Below the pieces are notes generated by a model, which was not told the origin of the DNA, searched no databases, and saw nothing but the letters and a program-made list of their open reading frames with translations. Shown in pieces: positions 1 through 5,667 of a stretch of 6,491 nucleotides of DNA. The position numbers and the translations under genes were made by a program. The DNA is from Clostridiaceae bacterium (GTDB taxonomy: Bacteria > Bacillota > Clostridia > Oscillospirales > Acutalibacteraceae), in contig CAJGDQ010000059.1 in NCBI GenBank assembly GCA_904502215.1, positions 1 through 6,491 of the forward strand. Direction: 5' to 3'. How positions within the stretch are numbered: position 1 is the stretch's first letter; every line of letters starts with the position of its first letter.

Positions 1-2060
1 CCTCGGCAAAACCCCGTGAAGGTGTAGATTTCTTCCCCCTTTCGGTTGACTATGAAGAAAAAATGTACTCGGTAGGTCGTATCCCCGGCTCTTTTACACG
101 CCGCGAAGGTAAGGCTTCAGACAAGGCTGTTTTGGCTTCACGCTGTATTGACCGTCCCATCCGTCCCTTGTTCCCTAAGGATATGAGAAACGATTGCTCG
201 GTTGTTGCAACTGTTATGTCGGTTGACCCTGACTGTTCACCCGAGGTTGCTGCCGCTATCGGCGTTTCAACCGCTATTGCTATTTCTGATATCCCCTGGG
301 CAGGACCTATTTCAAGCGTAAGCGTTGGTCTTGTTGACGGCGAAATCGTTATCAACCCCACTTTAGAGCAAAGAGCTGTTTCCGACCTTAACCTAACCGT
401 TTCTTCAACCGAAGATTTGGTTGCTATGATTGAGGCAGGCGGTAACGAAATTCCTGATGACTTAATGTTTGACTGCATTATGGCAGGTCATGAGGTTAAC
501 AAAGAGGTTGTTAAGTTCATCAACAGCATTGTTGCTGAGATTGGCAAACCCAAGTTTGACTTTGAGTCCAACGACCCCGACCCCGTTATATTCAAAGAGA
601 TGGAAGACTTCTGCATCGAGGATGTTAAGAAGGCTCTTGATACTGATGATAAGCTTGTTCGTGATGCTGCATTACTTCCTATCAGCAATGCTTTACACGA
701 GAAGTATGACGCTCAGTTTGAAGGTCAGGAAGGCAAAATTGATGAGATTTTATATCTCATTCAGAAGCACGTTGTTCGTGCTTGGCTTAAGGACGAGAAA
801 AAGCGTGTTGATGGCCGTGGTATTGACGAAATCCGTCCTCTTGACGCAAAGGTTGATTTACTTCCCAGAGTTCACGGCTCGGGTATGTTCACCCGTGGTC
901 AAACTCAGGTTCTTTCAATCGCAACCTTAGCTCCTGTTAGCGAAGCTCAAAAGCTTGATGGTCTTGATGAAGAAACCTCCAAGAGATATATTCATCATTA
1001 TAATTTCCCCTCTTATTCGGTTGGCGAAACCAAGCCCTCACGTGGACCCGGTAGACGTGAAATCGGTCATGGCGCATTAGCTGAAAAAGCTCTTGTTCCC
1101 GTTATCCCGAGCGTTGAGGATTTCCCCTATGCTATAAGAGTTGTATCTGAGGTTTTATCTTCGAATGGTTCAACCTCTCAAGGTTCTATTTGTGGTTCAA
1201 CCTTAGCTTTAATGGCTGCAGGTGTTCCGCTTAAGGCTCCTGTTGCAGGTATTTCTTGCGGACTTATCACAGGCGATGAAGGCGTTTACGGCGACTTTAT
1301 GACCATGGTTGATATTCAGGGACTTGAAGATTTCTATGGCGATATGGACTTTAAGGTTGCAGGAACTCATAACGGTATTACCGCAATTCAGATGGACTTA
1401 AAGGTTCACGGTCTTACTCCAGCTATCATTAAGGAAGCCTTTGAAAAGACCCATAAAGCAAGACTTCATATTCTTGATGATGTTATGCTTAAGTGCATCC
1501 CCGAGCCTAGAGCTGAGCTTTCGAAATACGCTCCCAAGATGCTCACAACCGTTATCAGCCCCGATAAAATCGGCGATGTTATCGGTAAGCAAGGCAAGGT
1601 TATTCAGTCTATCCAAGAGCAGTGCGAGTGCACCATCAACATTGAGGAAGATGGACATGTTTATGTTGCAGGCCTTGATATTGATAAGGCTCGCCAGGCT
1701 ATTGAAATTGTAAATCTTATTGCTAATGACCCCGAAATCGGCGCTATTTACAGCGGTAAGGTTACAAGACTTATGACCTTCGGCGCATTTGTTGAAATTG
1801 CTCCCGGAAAAGAAGGCCTTGTTCATATCTCTAAGCTTGATGTAAAGAGAGTTGAGAAGGTTGAAGATGTTGTTAATGTTGGCGACCAGGTTCTCGTTAA
1901 AGTTACCGAGATTGATGACCAAGGAAGAATAAACCTTTCAAGACGTGATGCTTTAGTTGAGATTAACGGTGCTGTTGTTGAGGAAGATGCTGATGAAGCT
2001 CCGCAACAAAAGCCACAAAGAAAAGGCGGTAGAGAACGCCGTGGCTTTAAAAAGCACTAG
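1..2060 (+). CDS. pnp: Polynucleotide phosphorylase (PNPase), 5'-truncated by window edge
   Basis: PNPase is a trimeric cytoplasmic 3'-to-5' exoribonuclease that phosphorolyses RNA to nucleoside diphosphates. The reading frame is open from base 3, and the codons before the first ATG (63-65) already encode family sequence (KPREGVDFFPL, then YSVGRIPGSF), so that ATG is internal and about 50 N-terminal residues lie outside the window. Order seen: first RNase PH core, all-helical linker, second RNase PH core with RREIGHG (1053-1073), SNGSTS (1161-1178) and the catalytic GLEDFYGDMDFK stretch. In the latter, Asp at 1329-1331, Asp at 1347-1349 and Lys at 1353-1355 match E. coli D486, D492 and K494. 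A KH domain follows with its GKQG loop (1584-1595), then an S1 domain (about 1740-1950) and a short basic tail ending in TAG. All key residues are intact. It converges on oadA, separated by a shared terminator. Identification is very secure. Confidence 0.98.
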   Translation, partial: SAKPREGVDFFPLSVDYEEKMYSVGRIPGSFTRREGKASDKAVLASRCIDRPIRPLFPKDMRNDCSVVATVMSVDPDCSPEVAAAIGVSTAIAISDIPWAGPISSVSVGLVDGEIVINPTLEQRAVSDLNLTVSSTEDLVAMIEAGGNEIPDDLMFDCIMAGHEVNKEVVKFINSIVAEIGKPKFDFESNDPDPVIFKEMEDFCIEDVKKALDTDDKLVRDAALLPISNALHEKYDAQFEGQEGKIDEILYLIQKHVVRAWLKDEKKRVDGRGIDEIRPLDAKVDLLPRVHGSGMFTRGQTQVLSIATLAPVSEAQKLDGLDEETSKRYIHHYNFPSYSVGETKPSRGPGRREIGHGALAEKALVPVIPSVEDFPYAIRVVSEVLSSNGSTSQGSICGSTLALMAAGVPLKAPVAGISCGLITGDEGVYGDFMTMVDIQGLEDFYGDMDFKVAGTHNGITAIQMDLKVHGLTPAIIKEAFEKTHKARLHILDDVMLKCIPEPRAELSKYAPKMLTTVISPDKIGDVIGKQGKVIQSIQEQCECTINIEEDGHVYVAGLDIDKARQAIEIVNLIANDPEIGAIYSGKVTRLMTFGAFVEIAPGKEGLVHISKLDVKRVEKVEDVVNVGDQVLVKVTEIDDQGRINLSRRDALVEINGAVVEEDADEAPQQKPQRKGGRERRGFKKH

Positions 2061-2068
2061 TAATTAAT

Positions 2069-2104
2069 AAAAAAATAAACCCCCAATTGGGGGTTTATTT
2101 TTTT
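2069..2104. terminator. Bidirectional intrinsic terminator between pnp and oadA
   Basis: A perfect 16-bp inverted repeat: seven A, TAAA, five C on the left and five G, TTTA, seven T on the right, with an AATT loop at 2085-2088. Read on either strand it gives a GC-cored hairpin followed by a T tract. It begins 8 nt after the pnp stop and ends one base from the oadA stop codon, so it fits as a shared terminator for the two convergent units. Bidirectional function is inferred from the symmetry. Confidence 0.93.
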
Positions 2105-2105
2105 A

Positions 2106-3512
2106 TTATAATCCTAAATCTTCAACAACTAATTCTCTAACAGTGTTTTCGTCTTCAGGAGCTTTATCACGAACTGCGAAGAACTTTTCAGCAACTTGCG
2201 GGAAAAGAGCGTAGCTCAAAACATCCTCAGCGCATTTGCCTATTCCCTTCTCCTTCATTTCGTTAGCATAGCCTTCAAGCTCGGGCTTCAAAAGGTCGGC
2301 AGGGCGGCAAGTGATAATAGCATCACTACCGATTGCCTTGCTGCGAACACTCTCATTAACGGGAGCAGGAAGTCTTCCGTATTCTCCTCTGAGAAGAGCC
2401 TTAGACTCTTTTGGAACCATCTTATAACGCTCGCCTGCAAGAACATTGAGAACTGCCTGAGTGCCAACGATTTGGCTGGTAGGAGTAACTAATGGCGGAT
2501 AACCGAAATCCTCACGAACACGGGGAACTTCAGCTAAAACCTCATAGTATTTATCCTCGGCATTAGCCTGCTTAAGCTGAGAAATAAGGTTTGAAAGCAT
2601 ACCACCGGGAACCTGATAAATAAGAGTCTTGGTATCAACATTTAATACCTTGGGGTCAAGAGTGCCTTCAGCCTTCATCTTATCAGCAACAGTTCTAAAA
2701 TGAGCTGCAACCTCACCAAGAGCGTTAAGGTCAAGACCTGTGTCTCTCTCTGTTCCCTGCATAGTTGCAACCAAAGCCTCGGTTGAGGGGTTTGCAGTGC
2801 CGTTAGCAAAGGGAGAAAGCGCACAGTCAACAATATCAACACCGGCCTGAGCTGCCATAAGGTAGGTCATATCACCTGTGCCGGTTGTGTTATGGGTATG
2901 AAGGTGGATAGGAAGCTTAACATTTTCCTTAAGTTTCTTAACCAATGAATATGCATCATAAGGAAGCAAAAGGTTTGCCATATCCTTAATACAAATAACA
3001 TCAGCGCCCATTTTTTCAAGCTCTTTAGCAAGCTTTACAAAGTATTCCTCATTGTGAACAGGGCTCGAGGTGTAGCTCAAAGCAACCTCGGCAATACCGC
3101 CATATTTCTTGGTAGCCTTTAAAGCAGCCTCAATGTTACGAGTATCATTTAAAGCATCAAAAATACGAACAACATCGATTCCGTTCTCGATAGACTTAGC
3201 AACAAAAGCCTCAACAACATCATCGGAATAATGCTTATAACCTAAAAGATTTTGACCGCGAAGAAGCATTTGAAGCTTGGTGTTGGGCATATGCTTCTTA
3301 ATGGTGCGAAGTCTCTCCCAGGGGTCTTCGTTCAAAAAGCGCATACAAGCGTCAAAGGTAGCGCCGCCCCAACATTCAACCGACCAGTAGCCAACCTTAT
3401 CAAGCTTCTCAAGAGCGGGAATCATATCCTCAATTCTCATTCGAGTAGCAGCCTGAGACTGATGAGCATCACGAAGAATAGTATCAGTTATAAAAAGTTT
3501 ATTATTTTCCAT
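2106..3512 (-). CDS. oadA: Oxaloacetate decarboxylase alpha subunit (carboxyltransferase), lacking a fused biotin domain
   Basis: This is the soluble carboxyltransferase of the sodium-pumping oxaloacetate decarboxylase. It moves the carboxyl group of oxaloacetate to biotin and releases pyruvate. The 468-residue protein has an HMGL-like TIM barrel (about 1-275) followed by the conserved PYC/OADA domain. Metal and active-site residues are D15 in LRDAHQS, K176 in CIKDMAN (the lysine carboxylated in this family), and H205 and H207 in LHTHNTTG. These match Klebsiella OadA D17, K178, H207 and H209 with a constant offset of two. Later conserved stretches are PGGMLSNL (302-309) and VTPTSQIVGTQAVLN (342-356). 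Klebsiella OadA is close to 600 residues because it carries a C-terminal biotin domain; here the protein stops at the carboxyltransferase and biotin sits on the separate carrier upstream. The start is ATG with GGAGGG seven bases before it, 15 nt after the oadB stop. An oddity is Asn179-180 context: Asn180 replaces the Gly usual after KDMA. A pyruvate carboxylase B subunit is the main alternative, disfavoured by the oadB neighbour. Confidence 0.93.
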   Translation of the reverse strand: MENNKLFITDTILRDAHQSQAATRMRIEDMIPALEKLDKVGYWSVECWGGATFDACMRFLNEDPWERLRTIKKHMPNTKLQMLLRGQNLLGYKHYSDDVVEAFVAKSIENGIDVVRIFDALNDTRNIEAALKATKKYGGIAEVALSYTSSPVHNEEYFVKLAKELEKMGADVICIKDMANLLLPYDAYSLVKKLKENVKLPIHLHTHNTTGTGDMTYLMAAQAGVDIVDCALSPFANGTANPSTEALVATMQGTERDTGLDLNALGEVAAHFRTVADKMKAEGTLDPKVLNVDTKTLIYQVPGGMLSNLISQLKQANAEDKYYEVLAEVPRVREDFGYPPLVTPTSQIVGTQAVLNVLAGERYKMVPKESKALLRGEYGRLPAPVNESVRSKAIGSDAIITCRPADLLKPELEGYANEMKEKGIGKCAEDVLSYALFPQVAEKFFAVRDKAPEDENTVRELVVEDLGL

Positions 3513-3527
3513 AAATTAACCCTCCAA

Positions 3528-4727
3528 TTAACCGAACAATGCTATAAGCACACCGGCAGCGATAGCCGAGCCGATAACGCCTGCAACATTCGGTCCCATA
3601 GCATGCATAAGAAGGAAGTTCGAGGGATTAGCCTTCTGACCAACCGATTGCGAAACACGAGCAGCCATAGGAACAGCCGAAACACCTGCTGAACCGATAA
3701 GGGGATTGATTTTGTCCTTTGTAAAGATGTTCATAATCTTTGCAAGTAAAACGCCGCCTGCAGTGCCAAGACCGAAAGCAACAATACCCATAGCAAGTAT
3801 TTTAAGAGTATTAAGGTTAAGGAATGCTTGAGCAGTTGCAGTTGCACCAACTGAGATTCCAAGGAATATTGTAACAATATTCATAAGCTCATTTTGAGCG
3901 GTTTTGCAAAGACGCTCAGCAACTCCGCACTCTTTCCAAAGGTTACCAAGCATAAGGCAACCAACAAGAGGAGTTGCGGAAGGAACTAATAAAGCTACGA
4001 AAATAGTAACAGCAATCGGGAAGATAATCTTCTCAGTTTTAGAAACCTTTCTAAGAGGCTTCATAACTATTTCTCTTTCCTTTTTGGTGGTTAAAAGCTT
4101 CATAATAGGCGGCTGAATAACAGGAACTAACGCCATATAGCTATATGCTGCAACCGCAATAGGACCTAAAAGGTCAGGGAAAAGCTTTGAGGTTGTGTAA
4201 ATCGCAGTAGGACCATCTGCTCCACCGATAATACCAATTGAAGCAGCCGCTTCCTGAGGGAAGCCAAGATAAACACAGCCGATGAATGTAACAAAAATAC
4301 CAATCTGAGCAGCAGCACCCAAAAGTAAAGATTTGGGGTTAGAAATAAGGGGCTCAAAGTCGGTCATAGCGCCTATTCCTAAGAAGATAAGGCAGGGGTA
4401 AATACAGGTTTTAACGCCGATATAAAGATAATCAAGTAAACCGCCGTTTGCCATTATATATCCATAGGAGTGATAATACTCAGAGCCCTCATCCATAAAT
4501 GCGCTCCAAAGCTCGCCGTTATACATTCCGGCACCGGGAAGGTTTGTTAACAACATACCAAAAGCAATACCGATAAGCAAAAGTGGTTCAAACTGCTTCT
4601 TTATAGCAAGCCATAAAAGAAGAAGCGAAACTAAAATCATAACAAGATTTTTCCATCCGCCAGCCATAAAACCATCTATGAGCATAAAGAAACCGGTTTG
4701 CTCGATAAAATTCATTATAGCATCCAT
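3528..4727 (-). CDS. oadB: Sodium-pumping oxaloacetate decarboxylase beta subunit
   Basis: This is the integral membrane subunit that decarboxylates carboxybiotin and couples this to sodium export. The 399-residue product is hydrophobic throughout, with many membrane segments. Function-critical positions known from Klebsiella OadB are all present with a constant offset of 32: D171 in GGADGPT (D203), Y197 in AYSYMALVP (Y229), and N341, G345, S350 and R357 in the NPLIGSAGVSAVPMAAR block (N373, G377, S382, R389). The C-terminal MHAMGPNVAGVIGSAIAAGV signature is intact. It is somewhat shorter than Klebsiella OadB (about 433), the difference lying in the loop before residue 110. The ATG at 4725-4727 is preceded by AAGGAG at 4736-4741, 8 nt away. 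It lies 27 nt after the biotin carrier gene and 15 nt before oadA. The family also includes GcdB and MmdB (glutaconyl- and methylmalonyl-CoA decarboxylases); the adjacent OadA-type subunit points to oxaloacetate. Confidence 0.95.
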   Translation of the reverse strand: MDAIMNFIEQTGFFMLIDGFMAGGWKNLVMILVSLLLLWLAIKKQFEPLLLIGIAFGMLLTNLPGAGMYNGELWSAFMDEGSEYYHSYGYIMANGGLLDYLYIGVKTCIYPCLIFLGIGAMTDFEPLISNPKSLLLGAAAQIGIFVTFIGCVYLGFPQEAAASIGIIGGADGPTAIYTTSKLFPDLLGPIAVAAYSYMALVPVIQPPIMKLLTTKKEREIVMKPLRKVSKTEKIIFPIAVTIFVALLVPSATPLVGCLMLGNLWKECGVAERLCKTAQNELMNIVTIFLGISVGATATAQAFLNLNTLKILAMGIVAFGLGTAGGVLLAKIMNIFTKDKINPLIGSAGVSAVPMAARVSQSVGQKANPSNFLLMHAMGPNVAGVIGSAIAAGVLIALFG

Positions 4728-4754
4728 TTTAAATTCTCCTTAAAGTTATCTGAA

Positions 4755-5117
4755 TTAAGCGATAACGCAAAGAACAGCGCCGGTTTCAACAGAAGCACCC
4801 TTTTGAACATTAACCGAAGCAATAGTTCCGTCAACAGGAGCCATAATTTCATTTTCCATCTTCATAGCCTCAAGAACCATGAGAACATCGCCCTTCTTAA
4901 CAGCAGCGCCGTTTTGAACGTTAACCGAAAGAATAGTTCCGGGCATAGGGCTTGTAACAGTTTCGCCGCCTGCAGCAGGTGCAGGAGCAGCAACAGGAGC
5001 AGGTGCAGGAGCAGCAGCGGGCGCAGCAGCAGGAGCAGCCTTAACCTCAGCAGCATCTACAACCTCAAGAGTGATTTCATAGGCAGTGCCATTAACAGTA
5101 ACATTATATTTTTTCAT
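4755..5117 (-). CDS. Biotin carboxyl carrier protein of the decarboxylase
   Basis: A free-standing biotin carrier that shuttles the carboxyl group from OadA to OadB. The 120-residue protein has three parts: a short N-terminal segment with MKKYNVTVNGTAYEI, an Ala/Pro linker (about 27-49), and a C-terminal biotinyl domain (about 52-120). The biotinylation motif is EAMKM, with target lysine K86 (codon 4860-4862) placed 34 residues from the C terminus, the normal position. The two halves of the biotinyl domain, around SVNVQNGAAV and SVNVQKGASV, show the usual pseudo-twofold symmetry. Start is ATG at 5115-5117 with AAAGGTG about 9 nt before it; the gap to oadG is 18 nt. It supplies the domain that OadA lacks here, as GcdC or MmdC does in related decarboxylases. 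No single agreed symbol exists for this protein in an oad operon, so none is given. Confidence 0.95.
   Translation of the reverse strand: MKKYNVTVNGTAYEITLEVVDAAEVKAAPAAAPAAAPAPAPVAAPAPAAGGETVTSPMPGTILSVNVQNGAAVKKGDVLMVLEAMKMENEIMAPVDGTIASVNVQKGASVETGAVLCVIA
4801..4941 (-). repeat. Near-identical 30-bp repeats within the biotin carrier gene
   Basis: Positions 4801-4830 and 4912-4941 match at 27 of 30 bases, in the same orientation and frame, exactly 111 bp (37 codons) apart. They encode GTI-SVNVQ in the two symmetry-related halves of the biotinyl domain. Protein symmetry is known for this fold, but identity at the third codon positions as well is stronger than needed. Confidence 0.75.
4968..5039. 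repeat. Low-complexity Ala/Pro linker coding repeat
   Basis: Imperfect GCA/GGA-type triplet runs (plus-strand reading) encode the flexible Ala-Pro hinge of the biotin carrier, about residues 27-49. Such hinges let the biotinyl domain swing between active sites. The simple triplet repeat could vary in length between strains by slippage, which is inference. It also creates spurious Ser/Arg-rich and Leu-rich frames in other readings. Confidence 0.75.
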
Positions 5118-5135
5118 TTTTAAAACACCTTTTCT

Positions 5136-5399
5136 TTAAATTTTTTTAAACGATAAAATTCTTATTGCTGAAATATCCTTGCCAAGCTCTTCGGCAATAA
5201 CAGCCGAAACCGCAGCAACTATTTCTTGACGATTTTGTATCGGTTCAGCAGGAGCTACCACCTCAGCAGGCTTCTTGTTTGCCTGTTTTCTCTCCGAGGC
5301 CATGCAAATTGCACCGATAATTTTGCAAAGAATTATAATGCAAATAAGACCAACGAAAACTGTGCCGATTCCCATACAAACAACAAAAGTATTGTTCAC
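5136..5399 (-). CDS. oadG: Oxaloacetate decarboxylase gamma subunit (small membrane anchor), GTG start
   Basis: A small membrane-anchored subunit that assembles the soluble alpha subunit and biotin carrier onto OadB. With the start chosen here it has 87 residues: a single N-terminal membrane segment (about 4-32, rich in Gly, Ile, Val and Cys), a charged stretch ERKQANKK, a Pro/Ala linker, and a C-terminal amphipathic module around EIVAAVSAVIAEELGKD that resembles OAD_gamma and MmdD-type proteins. The start is GTG at 5397-5399 because the Shine-Dalgarno GGGGAGG (5408-5414) lies 8 nt before it. An in-frame GTG at 5406-5408 overlaps that Shine-Dalgarno and cannot be properly spaced from it. It is the first gene of the minus-strand operon. 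Sequence in this family is poorly conserved, so the call rests on size, topology and the oadB/oadA context. Confidence 0.85.
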   Translation of the reverse strand: MNNTFVVCMGIGTVFVGLICIIILCKIIGAICMASERKQANKKPAEVVAPAEPIQNRQEIVAAVSAVIAEELGKDISAIRILSFKKI

Positions 5400-5407
5400 T
5401 AAACGCA

Positions 5408-5414
5408 CCTCCCC
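5408..5414 (-). promoter_or_regulatory. Shine-Dalgarno that sets the oadG start
   Basis: Minus-strand GGGGAGG, with an 8-nt spacer to the GTG at 5397-5399. It shows that the in-frame GTG at 5406-5408, which shares its last base, is not the start codon. The strong match to the 16S rRNA tail may compensate for the non-ATG start. Confidence 0.8.
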
Positions 5415-5480
5415 AAAGGTTAAAAAAAGTTATTCAAACAAGGCAAATCGGAAAATCCACAAATTCGCCCATTTACACTT

Positions 5481-5509
5481 ATTATAACTGCTATTTCAAT
5501 ATTATACAA
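5481..5509 (-). promoter_or_regulatory. Candidate sigma-A promoter for the oad operon
   Basis: On the minus strand there is a perfect TATAAT at 5486-5481, preceded by TTGTAT at 5509-5504 with a 17-bp spacer. This would give transcription starting near 5474 and a leader of about 75 nt. A second perfect TATAAT lies at 5506-5501; its -35 zone would fall at about 5524-5530, overlapping the Rex-type operator, but has no good TTGACA match. The DNA is very AT-rich, so chance hexamers are expected. Either or both -10 elements may be used. Confidence 0.45.
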
Positions 5510-5525
5510 TAATAAAAGGAAAAAA

Positions 5526-5543
5526 TTGTTATAATTTTAACAA
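5526..5543. promoter_or_regulatory. Rex-type operator (redox repressor box)
   Basis: The 18-mer TTGTTATAATTTTAACAA differs at one base from the Rex consensus TTGTTAANNNNTTAACAA of clostridia. The flanking A and T extend the symmetry to 20 bp (5525-5544). Rex binds such sites when NADH is low relative to NAD+ and represses fermentation and anaerobic energy genes. The site lies about 127 bp upstream of the oadG start, next to the candidate oad promoter elements and covering the -35 zone of the -10 at 5501-5506. It is also upstream of cotJA, so its target is inferred: the oad operon is the sensible one. Confidence 0.6.
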
Positions 5544-5552
5544 TAGAAAGAA

Positions 5553-5574
5553 TTTCTTAACATTTTCTTAACAT
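5553..5574 (+). repeat. Two tandem copies of an 11-bp TTAACA-containing unit
   Basis: TTTCTTAACAT occurs twice head to tail with no mismatch, placing TTAACA at 5557-5562 and 5568-5573, exactly 11 bp apart (one helical turn). This matches the layout of Firmicute PhoP boxes (TTAACA-like hexamers on an 11-bp period) but there is no phosphate gene nearby and only two copies. A binding site for some other direct-repeat regulator is equally possible. The function is unknown. Confidence 0.4.
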
Positions 5575-5601
5575 TTAAAAAGTAACTGTTTTTGCTCTAA
5601 C

Positions 5602-5628
5602 TAATATTATGTTATTAGGACATCTTTA
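5602..5628 (+). promoter_or_regulatory. Possible sporulation sigma-E-type promoter for cotJABC
   Basis: The Bacillus subtilis cotJ operon is transcribed by sigma-E, so I looked for kmATATT and CATACAnT elements. TAATATT at 5602-5608 is a full match for the -35. CATCTTTA at 5621-5628 is a poor -10 (only CAT matches) at a 12-bp spacing. The position suits a short leader of about 35 nt before the cotJA Shine-Dalgarno region. An alternative -10 with 7 of 8 matches, TATACAAT, is at 5503-5510, but has a weak -35 and would leave a leader of about 150 nt. Neither is convincing alone. Confidence 0.25.
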
Positions 5629-5645
5629 ATGAAATCGGTATGTCC
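5618..5645. promoter_or_regulatory. Inverted repeat GGACAT / ATGTCC in the cotJ leader
   Basis: GGACAT (5618-5623) and ATGTCC (5640-5645) form a perfect 6-bp inverted repeat around a 16-nt gap, 8 nt before the cotJA Shine-Dalgarno. Each arm in its flanks matches 9 of 10 positions of the SpoIIID consensus WWRRACARNY (TAGGACATCT, and TTGGACATAC on the other strand), the mismatch being T for R after ACA. SpoIIID is a mother-cell regulator that acts on many sigma-E genes. It could also be a weak RNA hairpin or chance. Confidence 0.3.
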
Positions 5646-5667
5646 AAAAAAGAAAGGGAGAAAAAAT

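Noticed and set aside
63..65. ATG at 63 as the start of pnp
   Set aside because: The frame is open to the window edge and the 20 codons before it encode conserved PNPase sequence, so the gene begins outside the window.
50..478. A 142-codon open frame on the minus strand opposite the start of the pnp fragment
   Set aside because: It is antisense to the first RNase PH core; its Ser/Thr-rich product mirrors pnp codon bias and matches no family.
1398..1922. A 174-codon open frame on the minus strand opposite pnp
   Set aside because: It lies wholly antisense to the KH and S1 region of pnp, has no family resemblance and has Asn/Leu-rich composition typical of an antisense shadow.
2106..3512. Pyruvate carboxylase subunit B or transcarboxylase 5S instead of OadA
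   Set aside because: The carboxyltransferase domain alone cannot exclude these, but the operon contains a membrane OadB with all sodium-pump residues and no biotin carboxylase, which favours the decarboxylase.
3252..3692. A 146-codon plus-strand frame spanning the oadB-oadA junction
   Set aside because: It is antisense to two certain genes and has no recognisable domain.
4698..5123. A Ser/Arg/Asn-rich 141-codon plus-strand frame over the biotin carrier gene
   Set aside because: It is the complement of the Ala/Pro linker triplet repeat; the biotin carrier on the other strand has a full biotinylation motif.
3528..5399. Methylmalonyl-CoA or glutaconyl-CoA decarboxylase operon
   Set aside because: The separate biotin carrier and small anchor resemble those systems, but the alpha subunit here is of the HMGL/OadA type, not the acyl-CoA carboxyltransferase (crotonase-like) type.
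5415..5480. A possible riboswitch or structured leader in the oad 5' untranslated region
   Set aside because: I could find no stable stem, terminator or recognisable riboswitch core in this AT-rich stretch.
5275..5487. A 70-codon plus-strand frame overlapping oadG and the intergenic region
   Set aside because: It is antisense to the membrane segment of oadG and has no clear ribosome binding site or family match.
5629..5667. Upstream in-frame ATG giving CotJA 13 extra residues
   Set aside because: It has no Shine-Dalgarno, and a strong AAAGGGAG lies 7 nt before the ATG at 5668; the extra Lys-rich residues are just the translated Shine-Dalgarno region.
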